Source: JALZKA01 sp963734015 (lineage in GTDB: Bacteria; Actinomycetota; Thermoleophilia; Solirubrobacterales; 70-9). Taken from it: a DNA stretch of 64,000 bases. The stretch lies in assembly GCA_963734015.1 (NCBI GenBank), contig CAVTFG010000012.1, forward strand, positions 186,001-250,000, given 5' to 3'. A program made the translations under genes and the position numbers. Under the pieces are notes generated by a model. It saw nothing but the letters and a program-made list of their open reading frames with translations. It searched no databases and was not told the origin of the DNA. Of this stretch, positions 54,195-61,339 are shown in pieces; positions within the stretch are counted from its first letter, which is position 1; every line of letters starts with the position of its first letter.

Positions 54195-54200
54195 CATTAT
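54195..54200 (+). promoter_or_regulatory. Possible -10 box CATTAT
   Basis: CATTAT ends 4 nt before ATG 54205, slightly closer than the other leaderless boxes. Confidence 0.3.
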
Positions 54201-54204
54201 CGGC

Positions 54205-54414
54205 ATGAGTTCCGAACCGACTCCAATCCCCCTCGACCGGCTGGCGGCGCCGGCCCGGCGTGCGCTTGCCGGCGCCGGCTATACGACGCTTGAACAGCTC
54301 GCCGAGGTACACGAGCGCGACATCGCCAGCCTCCACGGCATGGGCCGGAATGCGCTCGAGAAGCTGCGCCGGGCCCTCGCCGAACATGGGCTCTCGTTCG
54401 CCGACGCGGACTAA
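54205..54414 (+). CDS. Helix-hairpin-helix protein (RNA polymerase alpha-CTD-like)
   Basis: 69 residues: LDRLAAPARRALAGAGYTTLEQLAEV, here seen as two helices, then ERDIASLHGMGRNALEKLRR with the GMGRNAL hairpin. This is the HhH arrangement found in the C-terminal domain of RNA polymerase alpha and in small DNA-binding relatives. DNA binding is likely. It lies between the two tRNA-derived repeats. Confidence 0.75.
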   Translation: MSSEPTPIPLDRLAAPARRALAGAGYTTLEQLAEVHERDIASLHGMGRNALEKLRRALAEHGLSFADAD

Positions 54415-54534
54415 GAGCTGCCCCAGACCTTAAGGCCGTTTTTTGCGCGGCGCGGGGAGTGTCCGGGAGCGACCTTTCCAAAAAACTGCCCGATTGATGC
54501 TCGTACTAGAAGCCGCGGGGAGCCCGTGACACGC

Positions 54535-54561
54535 AGAAGCCCGCTCGATGAGCGGGCTTCT
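54535..54561. terminator. Strong hairpin terminator next to the tRNA remnant
   Basis: AGAAGCCCGCTC-GAT-GAGCGGGCTTCT: a perfect 12-bp stem just 3' of the tRNA half on the minus strand, where a tRNA terminator would lie. Its stem core is shared with 37376. Confidence 0.7.
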
Positions 54562-54566
54562 GGATA

Positions 54567-54610
54567 TAGCGGGGGTGGGATTTGAACCCACGACCTCCGG
54601 GTTATGAGAT
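54567..54610 (-). pseudogene. 3' half of a tRNA-Met(CAU)-like gene (att-like)
   Basis: The minus strand reads CTCATAACCC (anticodon loop with CAT and 3' anticodon strand), then the variable loop, T-arm and acceptor end. The 5' side (CGAT instead of CGGG before the loop) does not pair, and no D-arm exists upstream, so the 5' half is missing. The break in the anticodon loop is the usual crossover region of tRNA-targeting integrases. Confidence 0.7.
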
Positions 54611-54726
54611 CGAGCTTGAGCCTTGCGTTCAGCCGCCCTTAGGCGCCGCTAGGCGAGCTCTGATGCCCTGAGTTGCCCTCACTTGCGCTCAGATTGATGC
54701 CCGAATTGATGCCCGCCCGAGATAGT

Positions 54727-54744
54727 CGCTTTGCATGGAAAGCG
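54727..54744 (+). repeat. Dispersed repeat, hairpin 2
   Basis: CGCTTTGCATGGAAAGCG, perfect 6-bp arms, about 30 nt before the -10 box of the exporter gene. Confidence 0.75.
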
Positions 54745-54773
54745 CCACGATTCCCGGCGGTTCTCCGACCGGT

Positions 54774-54779
54774 GATAAT
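54774..54779 (+). promoter_or_regulatory. -10 box GATAAT, leaderless MFS gene
   Basis: GATAAT ends 6 nt before GTG 54786. Confidence 0.5.
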
Positions 54780-54785
54780 CGAGCC

Positions 54786-56377
54786 GTGGCCACAAGCGAG
54801 GGTGCAGGGAACGCTCTCGCAGAGACACCGGGCAGCCGGCGGCTTGGACTACTGCTGGGGGCGGCGAGCTTCGTGCTCGTGGTCGACACGTCGCTGATGA
54901 ACGTGTCGATCTCGGCCGTGGTCGACGACCTCGACACGACCGTCAGCGGCGTCCAGTCAGCGATCGCGCTCGAAGCACTCGTCTCAGCCGCCTTCATCCT
55001 TATCGGGAGCAAGGTCGGAGACCTGATCGGGCGCAAGCGCGCTTACGTACTCGGCCTCCTCGGCTACGCCATCGGTGCGCTGGCCATGACCGTCGCCCAG
55101 GACCTGGCCGCGATCATCGTCTTCTGGGCGGTCATCGGTGGCCTCGGCGCCGCACTGCTCCTACCAGGGATGCAGGCACTCGTCCACGGCAACTTCACCG
55201 GCGAAGCCCAGCGCAAGGTCTACGCCCTGGTCGGCGCCGCCGCTGCGATCGCCGCCGCGATCGGGCCGCTACTCGGCGGCTTCATCACCACCTTGCTCTC
55301 TTGGCGAGTTGGCTTCGCGCTCGAAGCGCGATCATCGCGATCGTCCTGCTCAACATCGGACTGGTTCGCGACGTCCCGTTCACCGGCTCGCGCGGCGTCG
55401 ACATCGGGGGTGCGGTCCTCTCGGTGATCGGGATGGGTGGGATCGTCTTGGGGATCCTCGTCTGGCAGGAGGGCGGCGAGGCGGTCGCCGCGCTGCTTGC
55501 GATCGGCGTGTTTGGCCTCGGATCGCTGGTCTACTGGTTATTGCGGCGAAAGCGCGAGTCAAAGCCGGCGCTGATCGACCCCGACCTGTTTCGGTCCAAG
55601 GGCTTCCGGCTCGGCGTCACCGGCCACATGCTGGCCCAGATCGGCCTGGGCGGCTGCATGATCGCGCTGCCCATCTACCTCCAGATGGTCTTCGAGTACA
55701 ACGCGCTGCAGGCGGGCATCTCGCTCGCGCCTCTGTCGCTGAGCACGTTTGCGGTCGCCCTCCTCGCAGGCCGCAAGGCCGGCGACCGGCGACCGAGCGC
55801 CATCATCCGGGTCGGCTTCGCGCTGGTCGTGGTCGGCGTTGTAGTCCTACTGCCGATCATTCCGCGCGCCGACGACGCGTGGGCACTCGTCATCCCCCTC
55901 CTGATCATCGGATCCGGGCTCGGTCTGCTCGTCTCGCAGCTCAACAACTACACCCTCGCCCCGGTGCCAGAGGAACGGGTCAGCGAGGCTGCCGGGGTCA
56001 ACTCCGCTGGTGGCTCGTTCGGCCTCTCGTTCGGCCTCGCCTTTGCAGGCGCGATCATGCTGGCCGCGCTCTCGATCATCTTCACCGACCTGGCCAGCGA
56101 CAGCCCCGTCCTCGCCCCGGCCGAGCAGGAGCGGGTCGCCGACGCGCTGGAAGACGACGCCGAGGTGATGAGCAACACCAGGCTTGAGGAGCTGCTCGCC
56201 GGACAGCCTGAGGATGTGAAGGCCGAGATCATCGAGATCAACAGGGACGCGCGCCCGCGCGCCCTTCAGGTCGCCCTCCTCGTCCCGCTTCTGGCCGGGC
56301 TGATCGGCCTTATCAACGCGTTCCGCATGGTGCATTTGCCGGAGGCGAAGCCGGCCGGGGCGCCGGCATTGGGCTGA
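54786..56377 (+). CDS. MFS transporter (DHA2-like), frameshifted
   Basis: The GTG start gives VATSEGAGNALAETPG, then helices with LVVDTSLMNVSISAVVDDLD and GSKVGDLIGRKRAYVLG (motif A). Near 55326-55333 the frame must change: FITTLLSWRVGFALEA joins IIAIVLLNIGLVRDVP, after which the remaining helices read cleanly to 56377. Total about 530 residues, normal for the family. An ATG at 54735 lies inside the repeat and is not favoured. Export of a hydrophobic compound is expected if the gene is functional. Confidence 0.75.
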
Positions 56378-56425
56378 CGAGGCCGGGCGCTCGGTCGGAG
56401 GGACTGTGGCCGGCCTGCCCGAGCG

Positions 56426-56800
56426 TTAGCCGCTGTCCGCCTCGGCGAGCCAGGCCTTGGCGGTCGCCAGCTCGGCGACCGGGAACGCTCTGGCCTTGCC
56501 CGGGAGCAGGAACGACAGCGTCCGCATTGCGGGTCGCATCCAGCTCTCGTCGCTGACCACCGCGACGCGATCGAACGAGGTCGCAAAGCGGGCACGAAAT
56601 CCGGTGTCTGCGGTCATCGCGTCGCCCTCGATCTCGTGGGCCTCGGGACCGAGCAGGTAGAGCAGGCGGATCTTCTGTCCGTCAGCCATCTCGCGCCGCA
56701 GCACTGGCTCGACCTGCTCCTCCCAGTCGTCGTCCTCGACCTCGCCGATCGCCTCGTAACCGATCGTTCCGGGCGGCATGTCATCGATCCGTCGCAGCAT
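56426..56800 (-). CDS. STAS/SpoIIAA-like protein
   Basis: 124 residues: MPPGTIGYEAIGEVEDDDWEE-type start (GTIGYEAIGEVEDDDW), IRLLYLLGPEAHEIEGDAM, VAVVSDESWMRPAM and FPVAELATAKAWLAE match the SpoIIAA-like (DUF3478) proteins with a STAS-like fold. Regulatory or lipid-binding roles are discussed for the family; none is demonstrated here. Confidence 0.78.
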   Translation of the reverse strand: MLRRIDDMPPGTIGYEAIGEVEDDDWEEQVEPVLRREMADGQKIRLLYLLGPEAHEIEGDAMTADTGFRARFATSFDRVAVVSDESWMRPAMRTLSFLLPGKARAFPVAELATAKAWLAEADSG

Positions 56801-56821
56801 GTGTCTCTTCCCCTTTTGTGG

Positions 56822-56888
56822 TCATCCGGGCAGCGCCTTGGCCTTGATCCAGTCGAGCTCGGCCTGGCTGGTCGTGCCGGGCGACCCT
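56822..56888 (-). pseudogene. Possible SHOCT-domain C-terminal remnant
   Basis: GTTSQAELDWIKAKALPG followed by a stop resembles the end of SHOCT domains (x-x-EFE-x-x-KAKLL). Nothing upstream survives: the sequence is replaced by hairpin 1 of the dispersed repeat at 56889. Confidence 0.35.
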
Positions 56889-56932
56889 AGCCGCTTTGGA
56901 CGAAAAGCGGCTATTTCGCATTGCATGGAGCG
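56889..56932 (+). repeat. Two-hairpin dispersed repeat
   Basis: AGCCGCTT-TGGACGAA-AAGCGGCT (8-bp stem) followed by a shortened hairpin 2 (CGCATTGCATGGAGCG). Confidence 0.75.
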
Positions 56933-57032
56933 GACTCCCGTGTCCTGGGAAGGTTTCAGTCGGCCAGGGTCGCGAGATGCTGCTCCATCAGGGCGAGGAA
57001 CTCCGCCCGCGTGCGGTCGTCAGCAAGGAGCT

Positions 57033-57231
57033 TCAAGGGGCGCTTTGGGCCGGTTGGCCTGCCCGATCCAGCCGACCGTCCGCCAACTGCGATGCTCGCT
57101 CGAGCACGCGGAGGCGCCGTGGGCTGGTCAATCGCGGGCCGTACGCCTGTGCCCCGGTAGAGGTCACAGGCGTAGCGCGCTTCGGCCTCGAGTTCGACGA
57201 GACGGACGTTCTTGCCCGAACCTTGGCGCAT
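57033..57231 (-). CDS. Small conserved-looking hypothetical protein, frameshifted
   Basis: The starting frame reads MRQGSGKNVRLVELEAEARY, then ACDLYR. Removing one base from the C-run at 57152-57155 gives AQAYGPRLTSPRRLRVLERA, then SQLADGRLDRAG and a stop at 57033. The RYA-x-DLYRA-x-x-YGPRLTSP-x-RL-x-x-LERA pattern is a recurrent actinobacterial small-protein motif of unknown function. Length would be 65 residues. It is the third gene of a minus-strand unit, 12 nt after the DUF2294 gene. Confidence 0.5.
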
Positions 57232-57243
57232 CAGAGTCCATCG

Positions 57244-57678
57244 CTAGGCCTGCCCCAAGACGCGCGGCGGGTGCGGTGGGGGCAGCCAGGAAGCCTGTCC
57301 GAATCGCCTCTCGGCCAGTGCGGGCGCCCCTCGGTTCAGAGATGGCTCAAGGGTGAATACCTCGGTGGCGACGTCGGTGTCCCGATCGTGGCTGCTCACG
57401 AACGAGGCGACGCGCTGGCGTGTCACCCTCACGACCGCGGCTACAGCCTCCTGTTTGTATGCCGCTGGGGTGACCTTCCCGACACCACGGACGGCGTTGA
57501 GGGTTTCGGGAGCGATCATGCTCTTGTTGAAGTCGCCGACGGCGTCAGCGAGCACGCAGGTCACGACGTTGCCGCGAATCTCGGTGCGTCCGTTGGTCGG
57601 CGCCTTGCCCGCGTACCGTGTCCACAACGACGTGAGCGATCGGGTCACCTCCGCCGACAGGGTTGGGAAGTCGCTCAT
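57244..57678 (-). CDS. DUF2294 family protein
   Basis: 144 residues: VTRSLTSLWTRYAGKAPTNG, TEIRGNVVTCVLADAVGDFN, QRVASFVSSHDRDTDVATEV, FTLEP. This is the DUF2294 pattern (RY-x-GKGPT, LEDxLT, S-x-x-D-x-D-x-AVEVFVLE). Function not established. The start overlaps the previous gene's stop (ATGA). Confidence 0.75.
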   Translation of the reverse strand: MSDFPTLSAEVTRSLTSLWTRYAGKAPTNGRTEIRGNVVTCVLADAVGDFNKSMIAPETLNAVRGVGKVTPAAYKQEAVAAVVRVTRQRVASFVSSHDRDTDVATEVFTLEPSLNRGAPALAERRFGQASWLPPPHPPRVLGQA

Positions 57679-58208
57679 GGCTGACCTCTCTCCGTCCGGT
57701 CGCCACGGCTGTTCACGACGGATGCGTCCATCGCGGAGGCGCTCATCGGCTGGTAACTCGGATCGGCACTTGCAGGTCGGCCTGCCAGGCTCCGGTGGTG
57801 GACGCGGACGACCTCGTCCAAGACGGCCGGGCGGTTGGCGAACTTCCGCTCGTATGCGCGGACCTTCTTGATCGTGGTGAGGTCGGCGTCTCCGAGCACG
57901 GCCACGATCTCTTCGACGTCGAGGGCGTCGTAGCCCGGGAGTGGCTCCCGTCCACGCATCCAGCGCAGCTTGTCGAGCACGGGCTCGCGGTTCTTATGAG
58001 ACCGCTCATAGCTCTCGACCACCTCGAGCTCGATCTGTGAGTGTTCGGAGAGCCCATGAATCACCTGGCTGTCGTCCAGGCCGTCATAGCCGGCAAACGG
58101 CAGCTCGGCGTCCCCGGCCGGACCGGCAGGGGCATCGCCCGGCGCCTGCGGAAGGTCTGAAGCCCTACGTACCGAAAGTCGCTCGCTGAGGGCGCTGAGA
58201 ATGGTCAT
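57675..58208 (-). CDS. Protein with two tandem PGYD/YE-x-x-x-KNR repeats
   Basis: 177 residues from ATG 58208 (MTILSALSERLSVRRASDLP). Two similar blocks of about 45 residues occur: FAGYDGLDDSQVIHGLSEHS with VVESYERSHKNREPVLDKL, and LPGYDALDVEEIVAVLGDAD with VRAYERKFANRPAVLDEV. Each begins G-Y-D-x-L-D and ends YER-x-x-x-NR-x-x-VLD. The unit recurs in many actinobacterial proteins, but I cannot name a function. First gene of a three-gene unit, divergent from the wHTH regulator at 58291. Confidence 0.65.
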   Translation of the reverse strand: MTILSALSERLSVRRASDLPQAPGDAPAGPAGDAELPFAGYDGLDDSQVIHGLSEHSQIELEVVESYERSHKNREPVLDKLRWMRGREPLPGYDALDVEEIVAVLGDADLTTIKKVRAYERKFANRPAVLDEVVRVHHRSLAGRPASADPSYQPMSASAMDASVVNSRGDRTERGQP

Positions 58209-58281
58209 TTTGGAGTCCGTTCCCAGCGATCCCGCCGAGACGGATGACGCGGCGAGATCGCCGAATGGACACACAGTGTAA

Positions 58282-58293
58282 CATGAATTCATG
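58282..58293. promoter_or_regulatory. Palindromic operator candidate CATGAATTCATG
   Basis: A perfect 12-bp palindrome in an unusually A/T-rich patch overlapping the start codon of the wHTH gene, between divergent genes. It is well placed for autoregulation; TAACAT at 58279-58284 may be the -10 box. Confidence 0.5.
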
Positions 58294-58647
58294 AATTTGA
58301 TTTCTAGAGACAAAGAACAAAGGCCATCGTCGGGGGCCGCCAGCTGGGACTTTCTGACAAACCACGCCCACGTCCTCGTGTGCGTGGCTACCGACCCGGC
58401 CATCCGGTTGCGCGACATCGCCGCAGCAGTAGGCATCACCGAGCGCGCTGCCCACCAGATCCTGTCCCAGTTGGTTGAAGAGGGCTACGTCCTACGCGAG
58501 CGCGAGGGACGACGAAACCGTTACCAGGTGGTGGCGGGGCTACCCATGCGTCATCCCCTCCTCCAGGAACGCGAGGTGGGCGAGTTGCTCGCGGTCCTGG
58601 TCGGCTCGACGACGAGGGAGCCAGCAGACATGACTCTGGAGGTATGA
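58291..58647 (+). CDS. Winged-helix transcriptional regulator (MarR/ArsR-like)
   Basis: 118 residues: WDFLTNHAHVLVCVATDPAI, RLRDIAAAVGITERAAHQILSQ (helix-turn-helix; here the recognition helix is TERAAHQIL) and EEGYVLREREGRRNRYQVV (wing). This compact regulator type is common in actinobacteria. The divergent three-gene unit and the intergenic palindrome make local regulation likely. The signal is unknown. Confidence 0.82.
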   Translation: MNLISRDKEQRPSSGAASWDFLTNHAHVLVCVATDPAIRLRDIAAAVGITERAAHQILSQLVEEGYVLREREGRRNRYQVVAGLPMRHPLLQEREVGELLAVLVGSTTREPADMTLEV

Positions 58648-58736
58648 CCCGACGGCCGGCGAGCGGCTACGCAACGTCTCGAAGGGGCCGACAGTCTGTC
58701 TGCGTGATCCCGACCGATCCCCGGCGGTCCGAGGGC

Positions 58737-58742
58737 TAGTCT
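58737..58742 (+). promoter_or_regulatory. -10 box TAGTCT, leaderless small gene
   Basis: TAGTCT ends 7 nt before ATG 58750. Confidence 0.45.
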
Positions 58743-58749
58743 CTGTCGT

Positions 58750-59013
58750 ATGGACGCCGAAGAGCTGCTCTCAGCGGTTGAATCCGGCTCCTACCGCGAT
58801 CCCGCCGAGGCAATGGGGGCGCTGGCCGAGGCGGTCGCGGCGATCAACCGCGAGATGGTCGGGGAGCCCGACCGGAAACGCTTCCGTCGGCTCGTTGCCC
58901 ACCTGCAAAGGGCCGCCGCATCCGTCGCGGCACAATCCGGCGCGTCCGGGTTCTCGGTCTCGGTCGGACTCCCTCTTGGGGTGGCCGTCAGTGTGGAGTG
59001 GGAGCATCGGTAG
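58750..59013 (+). CDS. Hypothetical protein (87 aa)
   Basis: MDAEELLSAVESGSYRDPAE, then a helical middle (AVAAINREMVGEPDRKRFRR) and a beta-like end (GFSVSVGLPLGVAVSVEWEHR). The well-placed -10 box supports the start. I do not recognise it. Confidence 0.5.
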   Translation: MDAEELLSAVESGSYRDPAEAMGALAEAVAAINREMVGEPDRKRFRRLVAHLQRAAASVAAQSGASGFSVSVGLPLGVAVSVEWEHR

Positions 59014-59363
59014 CCCCGTCCTCCGCGCGCTCGCGCTGCTGCCGCTTCGTGTTCGCAGTCTGGATCGGGTTGCGCTTAATTCCGAACCTGACGATCCTCG
59101 CCAAGCTCTCCTGCGCTCTCGCCCGAGCGCGTGTCGCACCCTCGCTGCGTAGCCCGCTCACGAACCCACTGGCCCCCGCAGTCGATTCCGTTTGCCTGAG
59201 AGCCGGTTACCTCGCCGCGTTGCTCGCGTGTCGGCGTGCGATTAGCTCTTCAGGCCAGAATCGTTGGCCGCAGGACCAGCAGAATCCAGCTCACTCCTCC
59301 TAGTCGGGTCGCCCGGGGGAGTTCGCTAGCCGTTTCGCCCGACTCCTAGCTCCTAGTTCGAGT
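59014..59363. other. Non-coding stretch
   Basis: 350 nt with only low-quality open frames and no motifs I recognise. The repeat copy at 59364 follows, and the next gene starts at 59573. Confidence 0.5.
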
Positions 59364-59408
59364 ATCGCTTCGGACGAGAAGCGACTATTCGCTTTGCATG
59401 GAAAGCGA
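59364..59408 (+). repeat. Two-hairpin dispersed repeat
   Basis: TCGCTT-CGGACGAG-AAGCGA plus CGCTTTGCATGGAAAGCG; the downstream TTCTCGCGCATTGCG segment is shared with the copy at 40055. Confidence 0.8.
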
Positions 59409-59572
59409 CACAAATCGCCAGGCGCTCCCGGTTCTCGCGCATTGCGACAGCGACCGCACTGGCGGCGAAGGCACTCGCAACTCGTCCATCTCACGATCTC
59501 AGAGACCGCGCGGAGGTGTTCGCCCGGTGTGAGAGCAAAAGTCCGGCGGGGTGCGTGTGAGAATGCGCTCGC

Positions 59573-61255
59573 GTGACGAAGGAATCCAGCGAGTCCCCTC
59601 CTACCCGACTCGACAGCGCCTGGGATGAGCTCCGTGAGGGGCGTTGGGAGAAGGCGGCGTCGCTGTTCGAGGAGGCGGTCAAGGCCGAGGAGACGCCCGA
59701 GGCGTTCGAGGGGCTGAGCTGGGCGGCGTGGTGGCTCGACGACGCCGAGGCGGTATTCGCCGCCCGTGAGCGTGCGTTCCGCCTCTACGATGCGGCCGGC
59801 GACGCCGCCGACGCAGCCCGCATGGCGACTTGGCTTGCCTCCGATCAGCTCGACTTTCACGGCGCATTCGCGGTCGCCGCCGGTTGGCTTGCTCGCGCCC
59901 ATCGCCTCCTCGACCCGCTCGAGTCGGGACCTGAGCACGGCTGGCTTGCCTTCCTCGAGGGATACATGGCCCACGCGGGTGGCGAAACGGCTAAGGCGGG
60001 CGAGCTCGGGCGCCGCGCGGCCGAGTTCGGGAGGCAGTTCCGCGTTCCCGATCTGGAAATGCTCGGGCTCGCCGTGGAGGGGGCAACGCTGGTGGCATGC
60101 GCTCGCGTGGAGGAAGGCATGCGTTGCCTCGACGAAGCAACCGCGACCGCTCTGCGCGGCGTTGCCACGGTCCCGATCTCGGGTGCGTGGGCGTGCTGTT
60201 TCCTGGTCACGGCGTGCACGGCCGTGCGTGATTACGAGCGAGCCTTCGAATGGTGCGACCGGATCGCCGAGTTCGCCGAGCGCTACGGAAGCCGCTACAT
60301 GCTCGCCTTTTGCCGCGCCGAGTACGGCGCGGTGCACCTGTGGCGGGGCCGGTGGGCGGAGGCGGACGCGATGCTCGAGGCAGCGATCGAGGACTTCGGC
60401 CGATCGCGACCGGCGATGGTCGGGGGACCGTTGGTGGGCCTGGCGGAGCTGAGGCGCCGTCAGGGCCGGTGGGAGGAGGCTGCTCAGCTGCTCGACCGGG
60501 CCGGTCCGTCCTCGAATGCGCAGCTCTGCCGCGCGCGGATGGCGCTCGACCGCGGGGACGCCACCCGCGCTGCGGAGCTCGCCCAGCGCTGCGTGCGCCA
60601 GGTGCCCGCTGATCGCCAGCTCGATCGCGGCCCGGGCCTTGAAGTGCTCGCCCAGGCGCGCGCGGCACGCGGCGAGCTGGAGAAGGCCGGCGCGGCGCTC
60701 GAGGCCCTGCGCGAGATCGAACGTAGCGTCGGTACCGAAGCCCTCCGAGCCTCCGCCGACTTCGTCGAGGGGTCGGTCGCGGCGGAGGGCGGCGATCACG
60801 AGCGGGCCCGCCCCCTGTTCGAGGATGCCTGCGATCGCTTCGAGCGCAGCGGCGCGCCATTCGAGGCCGCGCAAGCGCGGATCGCGCTTGCGACCACGCT
60901 AGTTGCACTCGGTCGCCTCGATGTCGCCCAGCAGGAGGCGGTTAACGCCCGCGATCAACTCCTCGAGCTTGGCGCCGCGCCGGATGCGGAGCGCGCCCGA
61001 CGACTGGGAGAGGGAGCGAGCGTCGGCGACGAGGCTGGGGTTCCGCTTCCGGAGCTGACGCCGCGAGAGCGGGAGGTGCTACGCCTCGTCGCCGAGGGCC
61101 TTACGAACCGCCAAATCGCGGAGCGTCTCGTGGTCAGCGAGCACACGATCCATCGCCACGTAACGAACATGTTGCGCAAGCTCGAGCTGCCCTCGCGGAC
61201 AGCCGCAGCAGCCTTGGCCGCCCGCCTCGGCCTGCCCGAGGAACCGCACAGATAG
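59573..61255 (+). CDS. LuxR-type regulator with TPR N-terminus
   Basis: 560 residues from a GTG start. TPR-like helical pairs fill residues ~10-480 (AWDELREGRWEKAASLFEEA, LAEGGDHERARPLFEDACDR-like units) with no ATPase motif, and a LuxR helix-turn-helix ends the protein (LTPREREVLRLVAEGLTNRQ, IAERLVVSEHTIHRHVTNML) at about 487-548. The SAM methyltransferase gene follows 84 nt later, an arrangement seen repeatedly in actinobacteria, and may be its target. Confidence 0.87.
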   Translation: MTKESSESPPTRLDSAWDELREGRWEKAASLFEEAVKAEETPEAFEGLSWAAWWLDDAEAVFAARERAFRLYDAAGDAADAARMATWLASDQLDFHGAFAVAAGWLARAHRLLDPLESGPEHGWLAFLEGYMAHAGGETAKAGELGRRAAEFGRQFRVPDLEMLGLAVEGATLVACARVEEGMRCLDEATATALRGVATVPISGAWACCFLVTACTAVRDYERAFEWCDRIAEFAERYGSRYMLAFCRAEYGAVHLWRGRWAEADAMLEAAIEDFGRSRPAMVGGPLVGLAELRRRQGRWEEAAQLLDRAGPSSNAQLCRARMALDRGDATRAAELAQRCVRQVPADRQLDRGPGLEVLAQARAARGELEKAGAALEALREIERSVGTEALRASADFVEGSVAAEGGDHERARPLFEDACDRFERSGAPFEAAQARIALATTLVALGRLDVAQQEAVNARDQLLELGAAPDAERARRLGEGASVGDEAGVPLPELTPREREVLRLVAEGLTNRQIAERLVVSEHTIHRHVTNMLRKLELPSRTAAAALAARLGLPEEPHR

Positions 61256-61326
61256 CCAGATCTGGCCATTCGGCGAAGCGCCCGAAGATGCTCGCTTCTG
61301 GCGAAGTCAGGGCTTCCCGCGCGGAC

Positions 61327-61332
61327 TACCGT
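61327..61332 (+). promoter_or_regulatory. -10 box TACCGT, leaderless methyltransferase gene
   Basis: TACCGT ends 7 nt before ATG 61340. Confidence 0.4.
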
Positions 61333-61339
61333 GCCGGTC

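Noticed and set aside
56956..57032. Continuation of the 57.0-57.2 kb gene to 56956
   Set aside because: That tail is only open because of the frame before the C-run indel; the corrected frame stops at 57033 with the family-like sequence complete.
57244..58208. Gas-vesicle accessory genes
   Set aside because: DUF2294 and small helical proteins can occur near gas-vesicle genes, but no GvpA, GvpF or GvpN homologue is in the window.
58998..59303. Open frame after the 87-residue hypothetical gene
   Set aside because: Overlaps the end of that gene, no ribosome-binding site or -10 box at the right distance, no family resemblance.
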